From assembly GCA_035582835.1 (NCBI GenBank), contig JAYKAV010003131.1:301061-365060 (forward strand): 64,000 nucleotides of DNA, in the 5' to 3' direction. Below, one piece after another: positions 1 to 12,930 of this stretch. Position numbers and translations under genes: made by a program. Every line of letters starts with the position of its first letter. Positions within the stretch are counted from its first letter, which is position 1. The notes below the pieces were generated by a model. It worked only from the letters and a program-made list of their open reading frames with translations, had not been told where the DNA came from and searched no databases. This stretch comes from Phoebastria nigripes. Lineage: Eukaryota; Chordata; Aves; Procellariiformes; Diomedeidae.

Positions 1-304
1 AAAACAGTCCCAAACAGTTTCAACAATAAATACCCTTATTACTATTTCCTTGCTTCTGTGCATTTCAGAGTAATTTGAATTTGCTATTCCACAGATGTTC
101 TCACACATGAAATAGGTCTGGTTGAAACCTTTTGTTACGCTTTATTGTGGTTGAATGAATTTTGACAACAAAGCTGGAATTCAGTTTCTCGAAATAACTG
201 TATGAATATTCCTAACTCCTCAAAAATATTCATGAAAGCACAATGCTCTGTAAATATTTAAAATATTTATAAATATTTTATCTTATTTACTTACTCAGGA
301 GTAA

Positions 305-393
305 TTTCCTTCCTTCCTTCCTTCCTTCCTTCCTTCCTTCCTTCCTTCCTTCCTTCCTTCCTCTCTCTCTTTCTTTCTTTCTTTCTTTCTCCC
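305..393. repeat. (TTCC)n / (TC)n / (TTTC)n pyrimidine microsatellite
   Basis: A pure pyrimidine tract of nearly 90 bp on the plus strand: TTCC repeats to about 361, a short TC run, then TTTC repeats to 390. The complementary strand is all purine, a composition able to form triplex DNA. Confidence 0.95.
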
Positions 394-420
394 ATACACC
401 CTTTTGCAATATCAGAATCA

Positions 421-475
421 CACCACACANACACACACACACACACACACACACAAAACAAAGCAAAACAAAACC
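421..475. repeat. (CA)n microsatellite with A-rich tail
   Basis: CA dinucleotides from about 425 to 454, with one undetermined base at 430, then an AAAACA-type A-rich run. It lies about 30 bp beyond the TTCC tract, so the two form a compound microsatellite. Confidence 0.9.
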
Positions 476-1813
476 AGCATAAATTGAACTTTAGACATTA
501 ATGAAATACTACTGCTTCAAATCCTACCTTCACTGAAGCTGGTGTAAACTTGATAATTTCTTAAAACTTTAGTGCACCTAGAATACCATATACAACTTTC
601 ATATGTGCCCATGTATTTTCTTTAAGGTGTTTAAAACAAGTGTTAAAAACATTTCCGATAGAAAAAGTGAAGCTGTAGAATGGTATTAAAAACAATTTTG
701 TAATTAATATGCTGAGAGATTGATGGCAATGTTCTCACTGAAAGCCTTAATTACTGCGGTAGTTAAAGAAAAAAAAAATCTATGATTTCTTCCTCAGAAA
801 CTGAATGGTACTGGAATTTCACTGACAATACAGCAGTATGCATCATCTGGTCTTTTATGCATAAGTCACTGTAGCCACCGCTTATTTTAATTATTTTAAA
901 AATAAAAGATTTAGATTGTCACTTTTACCTTTTTCCCAACACACCTATTGAAATCAGGTAAGTCACAAAAATCTAAGCCATGATTTTAGCTGGATCAACT
1001 TAGATTCACTGTTAATTTATAAAAGCACAATGATAACCATCAGATTGGATCTTTTTCATTCTAGCTTCATTTTCTTATTGCTTGTACTAAAGCAAAATAT
1101 CAACCTTAATGAATTCTATTTGTATACTAATGAAATGGAAGGAGTAAGCTCTTTCTAATTATCTTCGGTGACTAACAAACCTAGCTGCTATTAAGTTTTT
1201 TAATTTGTCTGCTTTTTTATTTTAATTTTTAGCATTAGATTATGCAGGTTTAACTGTTTCTTAAAAAAAAAAAAAAAGAAATTGCAGAAAATAGACCTTT
1301 ATTCTTATTGTGTGAGAAATGTTCTTTTTTCTTTAACTGTTTCCTTGAGGTTTTCTTTAACTACTGCGGGTTTTTTATGTTTTCTTTAACTACTGAGGGT
1401 TTTATACTGATATCCATTTTGACCTACTTAGTGCAAGTTCTCAAAAAGTGATTAAACTATAGTGTTTTATACAAAAGAAAAAAAAAGGAGTTTACAGCAC
1501 CATATTGAATAAACTATGCTTTCAGTGCTCTTTGTACTAAAAAAAATGCAATAAGGTGTATTTGATATTCTGTGAAATGGTAGGGTAAAGATTAATGAAA
1601 AAGACAAGCTCCATATATACACCAGAGAAAAACCAGATCTGGTAGCTGTTAACGCATTCAAGTTCCCAGGCTGCTTCTGAAAATCTGGCAAGGTAAGCTG
1701 ACAGCATAATTAAAATACATGGGTTTCTTCCTACTTCAGGGAAAGAGAGAGCTGTAAGCCAGATTTTTTTGGCTACTTAACAACTTCTATACTCAATTGT
1801 CTTTTGTAGTATT

Positions 1814-2472
1814 CTAATCAAGTAATTGTGTGTGAATACGGGGCAAGGCAATCACAGCCAAATCCCTGTCCAGCTCATTTAGCTGCCCAAATATCAAGGC
1901 TCTTCCATGGGTACGTGTACTCTTGTAGAGCAACTGTCTTCTGAATTTTTTACCTGTAAAGTTGCAAAAGTTCATTAATTCAAAAGAAGGCCTGCATTCT
2001 TGGGTATAATGGTTCACAGTTCCATTAATAAATCTTTTCCAGTGGGATTGGAATGGTGAATGGGAGGACTTTGTGTATGTACAACCCGCGTGAAATACTG
2101 ATCCCACTGCAGACAAAACCAGAAGACCCTGACCTCAACAATGAGACAACCTTCTCCCTGTCTGGCACAGGACTCTTACACAGATCATGGTTGGGAGATA
2201 ATATGTCAAGAAACCTTCTATATTTGCAGATGGAGCAAACTGTCTGTAGTGCCAAATTTCAGCTGACTACTCATCATGAAAATTTTTGGGAAACAGTGGA
2301 CAGAGGCACATCCTTGATGGACCAGGTTAGATATTGGTACTTACAGCTCCTATCACTAGTCCTAGTAAGCATGCTCTGCATGCTGGATATTTTTTCCCTT
2401 CTTTTGGGATGCCTCATTTCTCTCTATAAAGAAACATGTGTTACCTATATATTTCATGCAAAAAAAAGATAA
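1814..2472. other. Unexplained patch with overlapping open frames on both strands
   Basis: Open frames of 100 codons (minus, 2116-1814), 76 codons (minus, 2255-2025) and 139 codons (plus, 2053-2472) overlap here, in DNA that is otherwise stop-rich and less AT-rich than its surroundings. The plus-strand protein (starting MVNGRTLCMY) and the minus-strand ones resemble no family I recognise. A splice-acceptor-like AATCTTTTCCAG ends at 2042. It could be a decayed retrocopy, an old repeat, a conserved noncoding element or chance. No function is assigned. Confidence 0.3.
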
Positions 2473-5400
2473 TGGACTCTCCTTTGGACCAAGTGCCTAC
2501 TTTTAAGACATACAAATCCTTAAATCTTTCTGTCCCCACCTGGCTTTTTCAAGCGTTTTGCAGATCTGAGAGCTTAACCAGGATGTTCTTTGTTTCTTCT
2601 CATTTGCTTTTTGGTTTTTTTGTTTGGTTGGTTGGTTGTTTTTTTTTTTCTTTTGTATCTTTTAGCCTCATGTGGAAAGACACAAAAAAACCACCTCCCC
2701 TAAACATTTTTTATATCACCTATTCACAGTGGTGGAACCGGCATAGCAAAACAGTCTAGTTTTTCAACAAGCTTTTCAGGATCCAGAATTTTACAACACA
2801 GTTCAGTGGTAAAATATATAGCTATATGGACAGTAAGAACTCCTTTCTTCTGTTTGTATATGCAAAAGCTTCATGACTTCTTTTTGCTAGTGAACATGCT
2901 AACAGTGAATTGCTAATGCAGCTCAATTCCCCGATTAATTTCAGAGTCACAACTTTATAGGGTACAGTTCCTCTTTGTTAAGTATGACTTCTGTTCTTTC
3001 TTCTAAACACTTTAACCCTGTTAAAGTGCTTATTTCAATAGGTAAGTTGATTACCACATATCTGTATAATTGCTTTGCTATGATTATTTACCATTTCACC
3101 AATCTTCTTGTCATTTATGCATTTGTATATAATCAACAGAAGTTTTGAACAGAGTTGGCCTTAGAGTTTCCTCTGAACTTCTGTGGAAACACCTTTATAC
3201 AGTAATGATAAACGCTTTTTGAGATCAACCAGTTAGATCTTAATCCATTTAATTTGGACTGTATTGTGCTATTATTTAAAATTAAAAAGTCATACATTAG
3301 GCCAAAAGTCAAATTCCACATATATTAAATCCCTGCATTTATGTCTACTAACATCAAATAATTAAATCAAGGGTTTATAAGATCTATTTTTCCATTAAAT
3401 GTATTTGACTGCTATTAGTGTTTGGTTTTTTTACTTAATTCTTTTAACTTTCTACTTTTCCATTATTGCAAGCAGAGCTGATGTCAGAGTAACTACTTTA
3501 GCAGTTAGCAGGAATATTCACTGGCTGTGCTTGAGTATTGAACATTTGAAAAGCTTCAGGAAACCAATGCATTAATAATAATTAAAAGTTTGAAGAACAT
3601 TTAACAAGTTATTCCTAGACGTTATCACTTTCCTTAGCTGTTAATGGACTGAAAAAACTTTTTTGTCATCATGTAGTTCAACCACATTATCCTTTTCCTT
3701 TACAAACAGAAAGCTGAAACATAATTGCAGTTAGTTGTTTTACTAATCTGTCTCTGCTGTTAACATTTTTGTTATGTCTTCATTTAAACTTCATACTGTA
3801 CTTTTTTTTAAACTATAGCATTCTCTTCTCAATCCCTTTAACTTTTCCTATTAATTTTCTACATTAAGAAACGCAAAGCTATACAGTTAAAGAACTATTC
3901 CCCCCTTCAGAGCAACTCCCCACATTCCTGATAAATTTCCTGTTAATTTCTACCTTTTCTTTGCCAACTGAAACAGTGTAGATTTATCTGCGTATTTGTT
4001 TTATTTCTTTACTGATGAATGACAACAATCTGACTCCTAAGTAATCTCTGTAAAAACACTGTATTTTTTCCTGTCTAAATTGCGTTCAACTTTCCCTAAT
4101 TTTGGCATTTTAAGAACGAAGTATATTATTGGACTAGAACCATAATCTGCTTGTCTAAATTGAATGTTAGAAGGTCACAATCACTCCCAAACACTAACTT
4201 TGGCTGAATGAATGATTTGGTTTTATTCAAAGTAGAGAGTTATCTATATTAAAGGCAAACCCATTTACAATTATCAGACAATTTATTTTGAAACTGTAAT
4301 GATGTGTTCATTGCTTCCATGAGATCACTGACAACACAGCAATCCAAGTCATATTTTCCTAATCTATACAGTTTAACAGTTCCAGTCTATATAGTTTAAC
4401 AATCATTTCTTGTGTGACTAAACCTGTTTATTTACAACCATGTATATATAATGACTTGCTTTGTTCCACCCAAATAAAACTTTCATGTATACACACCTAC
4501 AAATATAGTCAGGTTTTCCCTTGAAAATTCACAGAAAAGAGTTAAATACAGATTTATTACAGAAAAGGTATTCCTTGTTCCATAGCAAGTACTGAGTCTC
4601 TACTCTCACAGAAAAAAAGTAAATATACGTTAAGGCTAATTTATTTAAGAATAATTTATTGAAGACTGAAGAAATTTTTCAACTCACCTCATCTACACAA
4701 TTCTGTAGAATTATGTCTGAATGAACCAAAAGGTACCTAACCAAACAGTCTGGTCATCAGTTATTAAATCAACAAAAAATTTGAACATGACAAATGAGTA
4801 AGCCATTCAAATCTGTACCCTGTTGAGTACTGTGAAGCTGAGGTACATGGAATGAGAAGGCAGAGAGCTAGCAATCTCCTAATTAGGCAACCTGCTGCAT
4901 TGTATATACATGAGATGGAAAGATACCAGATGTAAAGTTATGAGCATTTCTAATGTGTGCATTACAGGGCAATGTGAAGGAAATGATAAATCTAAAAAAT
5001 GCATGCTAACATGATACAAACAACTTCAGAGCACATGAAAAAAGCCAAACGGAAAAAGTTTTTACATGTACATTTTTGGGAAGACCAATATATAGTTTGA
5101 TGAGAACTCATGTTAGTTAAGATTCTAAGAGCACATATTACTTCAAATTAAGGCAAGTCCTTCCACAATATATAATTTTCTTTAATATCACAACTTCATT
5201 CAAAACAGAAGTTCATGATTATCAGATTCGTACACTAGGATAATGAAATAGATTGGGATATTCCTTCTGCACTATAGAGTTTCTATCTATCAGTGCATAG
5301 CAAATGTTCCAGTAAATCATGGACATCCAAGAATGGAAATGCTTTTGGCAGTGCAAAGTATTCTTAAGATTTAATTTACATACTTATCAGTTATATACAT

Positions 5401-7345
5401 TGATATAAAATATAATAATTAAACATATGAGGGGAACTGGATGTATTTGAATGACTCTAAATAACCAGCACGGTTCTCATTGTATTAATGCTGAATTATT
5501 AAGATTAGATTGCGACCTAAGACACAATATTTCAGTGAGGTCTCCCAGTACTGCACCTTTGAAACAGTTTCTTTCTTGCTTCCTCATGGGTAATAATTAA
5601 ACAGAAGTCAGTGTCCACAGAAGCTCCTTCTTCCATAAGCCCATATAGCAGCTTGAGCCACTGCACGCTCATGTTGTCAGACAGCTTACCAATGGATGGG
5701 AAATGAGCTTCATAACTTCCTTGAACTTAAACTACACTGTGGATCATGGTTGGTTTACAAATACCAGAAAAAGATGATTAGAAACAGTAACATATCCTCT
5801 TGGATATTTAAGCTGATTTCATTTCAGCCCATTTTAGCTGTTTTTAAAGCCATAATTTTAAAAGGGAGTATTATTTTTAGGTATGTCAACAAGTGGGATT
5901 TTGTTTACCAATAACACAGTGTTGCCACATTTTAATAAAATCCTTCCTAAAGATATTTATTCCTCCTTAGCATTAGCACTGTGATGTTAAGACCAAGAAC
6001 CTTGCTGGTATGCTGGGGAAAAAAAGAGGAAAAATTGCCTTAAGTATGTTATTGGCAGGAATGGCTGAGCTCCTGGATACTTGCCTAATGAGGCTGATGA
6101 CCGAGATTTCTCGTATTTCAAAGTTAATTTTTAACTTTTTAATGTTCAATGTACTTACATGTATTTTTTAACATGATTACTTATTAAAAATAGGCCACAA
6201 ACACAACACAAAGTCTAATGTGATATGTCTTGACAGTTTAAATTCTTTTTTTCTGACAGATTTTATATAATCTAACAGATACTGTCAAAAAGCTTCAGAA
6301 TAGATGTCATTCACACAGAAACTATAATAAGACTGTTGTCATTAGGAACAGAAAACATGTTTAGAGTAATTAAAAGAAATTCATCATTTCTCATTCCTAC
6401 AGTATCCTTGACACAAAATATAAGATTTGAGTAATCTCCAGATCTGCTGACATATACACAAGTGTTTAAACCTTTTAGCTACATGTCAGAAAAGACAAAA
6501 ATAACAATGCTATCAAAGTTTCATTGCATTTAACAAAAGAAAGTGTCCCCAAATTGACCAAAAAGACTGAAAATGTATGTTTATATTACTGTATCAAAGA
6601 AAATTAGAAACGATACAGAGCTTTCAGAAGATTTATGTAGAGGTATAAGATAAATAATAACCTAACAGGTAAGTTTCCTTCACTTTAGTAAAAATTTGGA
6701 CCATATGACAGTTATGTAGTGTATGCCACAGTGTCAGTGAATAAGCATAATAAAATACTAGGCTCAATGAAGAAATAAAATTACAATAATCAAGATTTTA
6801 AATTGCCAGGAAAAAGAGAAAACAGCTTCTCAAAAATATTCCTGAATATCTAGTCCTGTCTTTCCAAATGGAATCTGCATTTACCCTTATTTTCTTAGAG
6901 AATGACGTACAATGACATTCATATGTTTGCACTTCTTCTATTTGTCCTCTAAGAGAAAAGAGCTTATTTATGCTATTATTGTCTTGTTAAGAAACAAAAT
7001 TAATTTAAATATTGTTTTAGGAGTAGGCACAAATATATGTCCAAAGTTGTTTACATTTTATGCTGGAAAATCATGTGAAGATTTTGGTCTAGGTCAGGAT
7101 GAATCCTTTACACTAAAATTAGTAAAACATTCACAAGTGTCTGAATGTATAATTTTACCATGAAAAACGTAGTGTACATGGCAAAGTGAATTCTTTGAGA
7201 GTGTTTTACCTTCCCATTCTCCTTAAAACAACAAACGTAACTCTGTCCAGCCCCAATAACCCAGAATATGCTCACTATGTATCATTTCAACATTGTGCAC
7301 AGGTACAAAAATGCTTAAAAAAAACTTGTACAAAAAATAACATCA

Positions 7346-7507
<162 letters not shown>

Positions 7508-7654
7508 TTAATACAATGAACACGTCTTATGGGAATTGTAACCAAAGACAACACCAGAAAAATATCTGAATCAACCTTGTATCTGAGAGCAGCACATCTC
7601 TAAATATTTCCTCTTGCTGTTTTATATGTAAAAGTATCAGTACTGAGGCAGCAC

Positions 7655-7673
7655 TTTTTTTTTTTTTTTTTTT
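7655..7673. repeat. Poly-T tract
   Basis: A run of 19 Ts in intron 1, about 175 bp upstream of exon 2 on the gene's strand. No retroposon was recognised next to it. Confidence 0.9.
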
Positions 7674-9436
7674 AACCCAATATTTCATGAGACTACCAGG
7701 GTATAATTTATTTTGTTCTTCAACTGGCTGTACTTGCCCACTTCTAACCTAACTTCTGAGATCATACTGATAAATGGTTCACAGCTCATTCACTATCATT
7801 TACATGGATAGCAACTGACACCTTCTAGTCCTCATTGTAGCATGAATCTACAGCCTCAGCACATGCTCTTTATTTTCTTTAGACCTGATGCCAGCACAGG
7901 TCTGTGCAATCACATTTAATATGCAATCACATTAAATACAGCTATTTCTTAAAAAAAACCCTGAACCAAATGAAATAAAAAATAATCTCATCCCTTTTAA
8001 GCACTGTAAGAATGACAAAATGGAAAATCTTTTGCTTTGCCAATGGTATGCATGTTTGATAAAGACACAGCACAAAATCATTATTGCAGAGTTATTAGTA
8101 TGCAAGTCCTAACATCATACAGAATGAAACCTGAGTGTTTCAGAAAAAGAAGACTTAACTGCAGTTCACAATCAATGGTGCATAAGCAAGCAAATGCTAA
8201 TCAATATTTTGGATGTTAAATGCCTCTCCAGCTCAATTACTATACAGGGCATGTGTTCATTCTCCATTTAAATTTGAAAAATATAAATGAGAATCAATAT
8301 CTGTTCTAGTTTTAGCTGAAAGAAGACTGACTTTAAAACACTAGAAGTGTAAGCAAGTCTTTCCTTAGCCATACTGTGCTGGCATCTGTTGTTTAAAAGA
8401 TGAGAGGAAATTATGTAAACTATTAGTCTTTATGAAATGGTTCTTTTTAGGACAAACACATTCTCTGGATGCAACTGATAAGTGACAAGTCACAGGAGAG
8501 TCCTTCTTCTTCTAACCCTTCTGTTTGTCTACCAGATTTCCACTATCAAAATAATGAATATTAATTAATACAAAATCTTTTCCTGACTCAGTGATAATTA
8601 AGTCTTTCTGCTGAATAATTATGGATATTTCTAATTAGCAGCAAGAGTTTTACATGAATGTCTCAAGGGGATTTTTTGATCACCTTCAAAAAAAATTTTT
8701 TTTTAAAGCCTGTTCATTTGGTTCTTTAAGCAAAACTCTTCCTAAAGAGAAGGCCTTATATTGACCATGACTGCTACGGTTAGAATTTCTCTCAAATCCC
8801 ATAAATAATANCCAGTCACTACAAACAAAAGGATATATTAATTGCTCTTGATAAGCTTACATATACCATACTTCTACCAAATTCAGAGTACCTCACTCAT
8901 GTGAAAGGAACAAATAAAATTATTATTTACTTTCATAAGTTTATTTCCTGCTCTAGCCTTCTATAATACAAATGACAAAATTTTATAACTACTCTTTATT
9001 GTCTAACTGCAAGCTCATTTTTCACTTCATTATCCACAGATAAGATTTATAATGGCGAAAGAGGCTGTGCTACTTTGGACAAATTGTCCAACTGGTAAGC
9101 ACAGAAGAAAAAAAATGAAGGGAAACAAGATTTCATCTAATGAGCAAATGGATTGCACTGGTAAGTCTTAGAAAAGGATCTAATTAGTGAAAGGTTTCTT
9201 TACAGCACAGAAAATAAAAACTTGTTAGTCATAAACTACACCAGAAAGAGAAGAGTATGATGCTGCTGTGTTTCACACAGAGAGCTACTTACACTGTTGA
9301 TGCAAGGGAGCACTGCAAGTGCCACTGATCTTTTTTCTGCTGTCAAAGCCTACATTGCAAGCCTAGATACCAAGATGAAAATTAAGAGGAGAGAATAGGA
9401 AGGCATTTTTCCCAGAATCTATGTACATGATCTATA
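7674..9436. other. Intron 1 stretch with no recognised element
   Basis: AT-rich intronic sequence between exon 2 and the CR1 3' end. Only short stop-bounded frames are present. Base 8811 is undetermined. I see no RNA gene, LTR or dense repeat. Confidence 0.6.
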
Positions 9437-9962
9437 ATCATAGAATCATAGAATCACAGAATGGTTTGGGTTGGAAGGGACCTTTTAAAGGTCATCTAGT
9501 CCAACACTCCTGCCGTGGGCAGGGGCATCTTCAACTAGATCAGGTTGGTCAGAGCCCCGTCCAACCTGACCTGGAATGTTTCCAGGGGTGGGGCATCTAC
9601 CACCTCTCTGGGCAACCTGTTCCAGTGTTTCACCAGCCACATTGTAAAAAATATCTTCCTTATATCTCATCTGAATCTACCCTTTTTTAGTTTAAAACCA
9701 TTACCCTTTATCCTATTGCAACAGGCCCTGCTAAAAAGTTTGTCCCCGTCTTTCTTATAAGCCCCCTTCAAGTATAGAAAGGCCACAATAAGGTCTCCCC
9801 AAAGCCTTTTCTTCTCCAGGCTGAACAACCCCAACTCTCTCAGCCTTTCCTCATAGGAGAGGTGTTCCATCCCTCTGATCATTTTTGTGTCCCTCCTCTG
9901 GACCCACTCCAACAGGTCCATGTCTTTCCTGTGCTGAGGACTCCAGAGCTGGACACAGTAGA
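9437..9962 (-). mobile_element. CR1 LINE 3' end, 5'-truncated
   Basis: The element lies on the minus strand. Its 3' terminus is at 9437, where the plus strand reads ATCATAGAATCATAGAATC, the complement of the CR1 terminal octamer repeat. The 3' UTR follows, with the typical text GGTTTGGGTTGGAAGGGACC on the plus strand. The minus-strand frame at 9921-9667 encodes the CR1 reverse-transcriptase C-terminus, with motifs MIRGMEHLSYEERLRELGLF and KGNGFKLKKGRFR. The body runs to about 9962, where the 5' truncation falls. At about 526 bp it is a typical dead-on-arrival copy. Fairly intact coding text suggests it is younger than the other CR1 relics in this window. Confidence 0.95.
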
Positions 9963-12354
9963 ACGTCGCATCACTTTCATATGCCTCATATTTTCAACTT
10001 TGTTCTTCTGGTGAAGGGTGGCATGTGTTATGAAATGAATCACCAGGAATAAGACCATGTGATTAATACTTACAAGCACTAGCAGATAAACAACAGCAGA
10101 TACGCTATTTTTACAACACCCCTGGGTCTGTCTAAGTCTTCACAACTTTTTAATTCGGAAGGAAAAAAAAAAAAAAACATTTCCACTGGATGGAGGAGAC
10201 AGCTGCCTTTGTATTACTTGCTTCTGCTGACTACACTTTTCACCTTTTTTCCTCCTAATGTACAAGTTAGAAAGGAATGAATGGTACTGCATTATTCTGC
10301 CTAGATGGTCTAATACACATATTTCTGTGAAACTCATATATTGCTTTGAGATATTCCCAGAAGAACTCATTAAACACTTATATAATATTTATCCCATAAT
10401 AATTTATGTCAGTCTCAATTTATAATAGAAAGGTACATAAACAGTTGAATATAGACAACATGTTATCCAAAATCCAACAGTGCAAGACATTTTCGTTGCC
10501 TTTACATGATAATGATTAAAGAGAAATGAGCAATGTATCACAAATAGATCTACCCTGAATAATTATACATTTATTTTACAACAGCTGCTATGCTTTATTT
10601 CGGGAAAATAACTTAATATCAACTTATTTTTTATTTCTTAGCACATGTTGCTTAAAACATGTTCTTGTTGCAGCTTACAGTGTGCAATGTAACTCAAAAT
10701 TTAGTAAGAATTCCATAATTAAATCCAAAACACTTCATAAAAATTGGCAGGAACTTTCTCAAATTTAATAAAGGTAAATGAAAATATAATCTGTATAGTA
10801 TGACAATTCTATATGGTTTCACCTACAGTGGCAGACATACTACACAATGAAACACTTAATTCAGTGTTTTCCCACATGCTACTGGTCAGCTCTTTTTTTC
10901 TCTTGGACACCCTTACTCTGTACAACAGAACAGATCTCACTGTTAAAGGCCATCTAGGACTTTCTAGGGATATTTCACATAGCTCCTCCAGGCTAAATGA
11001 ATACTTAAGTAGTCTATTCTAATACGAGTTTTAAAACAAAGAATTTTAGTTAAAAGTTATGCATCATATAGCTTTTATTAGATTTTTGTGATAAATCTTT
11101 TTTTTTCTTTTTTAAGCAATAACTAAAGATACCAAAAATGTAAACAAACCATAAGTTTCTGTAATATGCACAAAAATCTGGTCTCAAATAAGGCTTTGTG
11201 AAGGAAAGAATATGTATTTAATTGTGTGATGTTGATGTAAAGGTCTTTTGGAGACTAAAATCAAGCTCAGGCCTACAGAGCCATTGTACAGCATCTGTAC
11301 AATGAGAAAGGTGAGGAATAATTGTGAAATGCTAGGGTTGGCTAATGCAGTATACTGACATGAGCTGTAAGAGTTGCTATTTAAAAAACATCTGAAATGA
11401 GTAGTATTCAACAGGACAGAAAGGCATTACTCTGGGAATAAGAGGTGAAAAGCTGAAGTGCAACTGGTAAAAAAAAAAAAAAAAAAAGAATGTGCAAATG
11501 GGGGGAAGGATATATAAACAAAACTATACTACCTGTTTCATCACCAAATGAAAAAAGTTACTCAAGTTATATAAGGCATGCCTTTCCATATACCATAATT
11601 CCAGTGCATATTTAAACAAATTTATAAAGCAACTGAGGCATTTTATAGGAATAAAACTGTAAGTGTTGCATATACAAAGTATGCCTATCATTTCTCTTCC
11701 AGCTTCAAATACGATCTCATTATGCAAATTCAGAATAAACCAAGAAATTATTCATACAGTGGTACCATAATTTACATAGATCATGCCATATGATCTACAA
11801 CAGATGGAGTTCAAATAGGATATCATGTAGTAAAGCAGTTATCACAGTTATGTTTATAANACTATGGTTGATCAAATAAATTTTGTGTCTTCGACCAAAG
11901 CAGCAGCTTCCTAAAATAAAAATAAAAATAGTAATAGAAATAGTAGAATACTGGGACAACCTGAGATTTATTTCTTCAGGATGCATAAGTGTATATTTTC
12001 ATTTCCATGCAGTGAAAAAAACACAATGTCATTTACAGGCACAAACCTTCTTTTTTCTTTTGCAACATCAAGAATATATGGCACTGATTTTAGTTTGAAT
12101 GTAACAGTCAGGCTGCTGCTTGTCATCTAAATTTTCAGATTAGTCCATAATATAAACTCACAGATTTTCACGCATTTCAATTTGAGTGCAAATTTACTTT
12201 GAATAAGCAAATGTCAGAGTCCAGTGCTTAGTTACTACAAGTTGACTTGCAATTAGGATTCTGTTCATAATTATCTAAAAAGTACATATATTACATTGAG
12301 ACATTCACTTATTCAAGACATGTCTTAATTCAAGTTAAAACATCCCAACGCACG
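9963..12354. other. Intron 1 stretch with no recognised element
   Basis: AT-rich sequence with an A tract at 11469-11487 and one undetermined base at 11860. Open frames are short and unremarkable. Nothing identifiable as a gene or mobile element was seen. Confidence 0.55.
11469..11487. repeat. Poly-A tract
   Basis: A homopolymer A run in intron 1 with no recognised retroposon upstream. Confidence 0.85.
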
Positions 12355-12359
12355 AGCAT

Positions 12360-12925
12360 TGTCTTNGTTTCAGCTGGGATAGAATTAATTTTCTTCCTAG
12401 TAGCTGGTATGGTGCTATGTTTTGGATTTAGTATGAGAATAATAACACACTGATGTTTTAGTTGTTGCTAAGTAGTGTTTACACTAGTCAAGGACTTTTC
12501 AGCTTCCCATGCTCTGCCAGGTGCACAAGAAGCTGGGAGGGAGCCTAGCCAGGACAGCTGACCCAACTGGCCAACGGGGTATTCTATACCATATGATGTC
12601 ATGCTCAGCATATAAACTAGGGGGAAGAAGAAGAACAGGGAGACCTTCGGAGTTATGGCATTTGTCTTCTCAAATAACCATTACGCGTGATGGAGCCCTG
12701 CTTTCCTGGAGATGGCTGAACACCTGCCTGCCGATGGGAAGTATTGAGTGAATTCCTTGTTTTGTTTTGCTTGCGTGCGCAGCTTTTGCTTTACCTATTG
12801 AACTGCCTTTATCTCAATCCACAAATTTTACTTTTTTTTTCCCGATTCTCTCCCCATCCCATCGGAGGGGGAGTGAGCGAGCAGCTGTGTGGTGCTTAGT
12901 TGCCAGCTGGGGTTAAACCACGTCA
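12360..12925 (+). mobile_element. Solo LTR A, ERVL-like avian endogenous retrovirus
   Basis: A 566-bp LTR starting TGTCTTNGTTTC and ending AACCACGTCA, flanked by a perfect 5-bp target duplication AGCAT (12355-12359 and 12926-12930). The 5-bp duplication fits ERVL-type integration. Internal landmarks are a degenerate cAMP-response-like TGATGTCA (12594-12601), a TATAAA box (12611-12616), and a U5-like C-rich stretch CTCTCCCCATCCCAT. No retroviral internal sequence, primer-binding site or second LTR is next to it, so it is a solo LTR left by recombination. It is antisense to the host gene. It is similar to LTR C in sequence and more diverged from LTR B. Base 12366 is undetermined. Confidence 0.93.
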
Positions 12926-12930
12926 AGCAT

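Noticed and set aside
9421..9760. Plus-strand open frames of 71 and 89 codons
   Set aside because: They are antisense to the CR1 3' end, whose true coding strand is minus.
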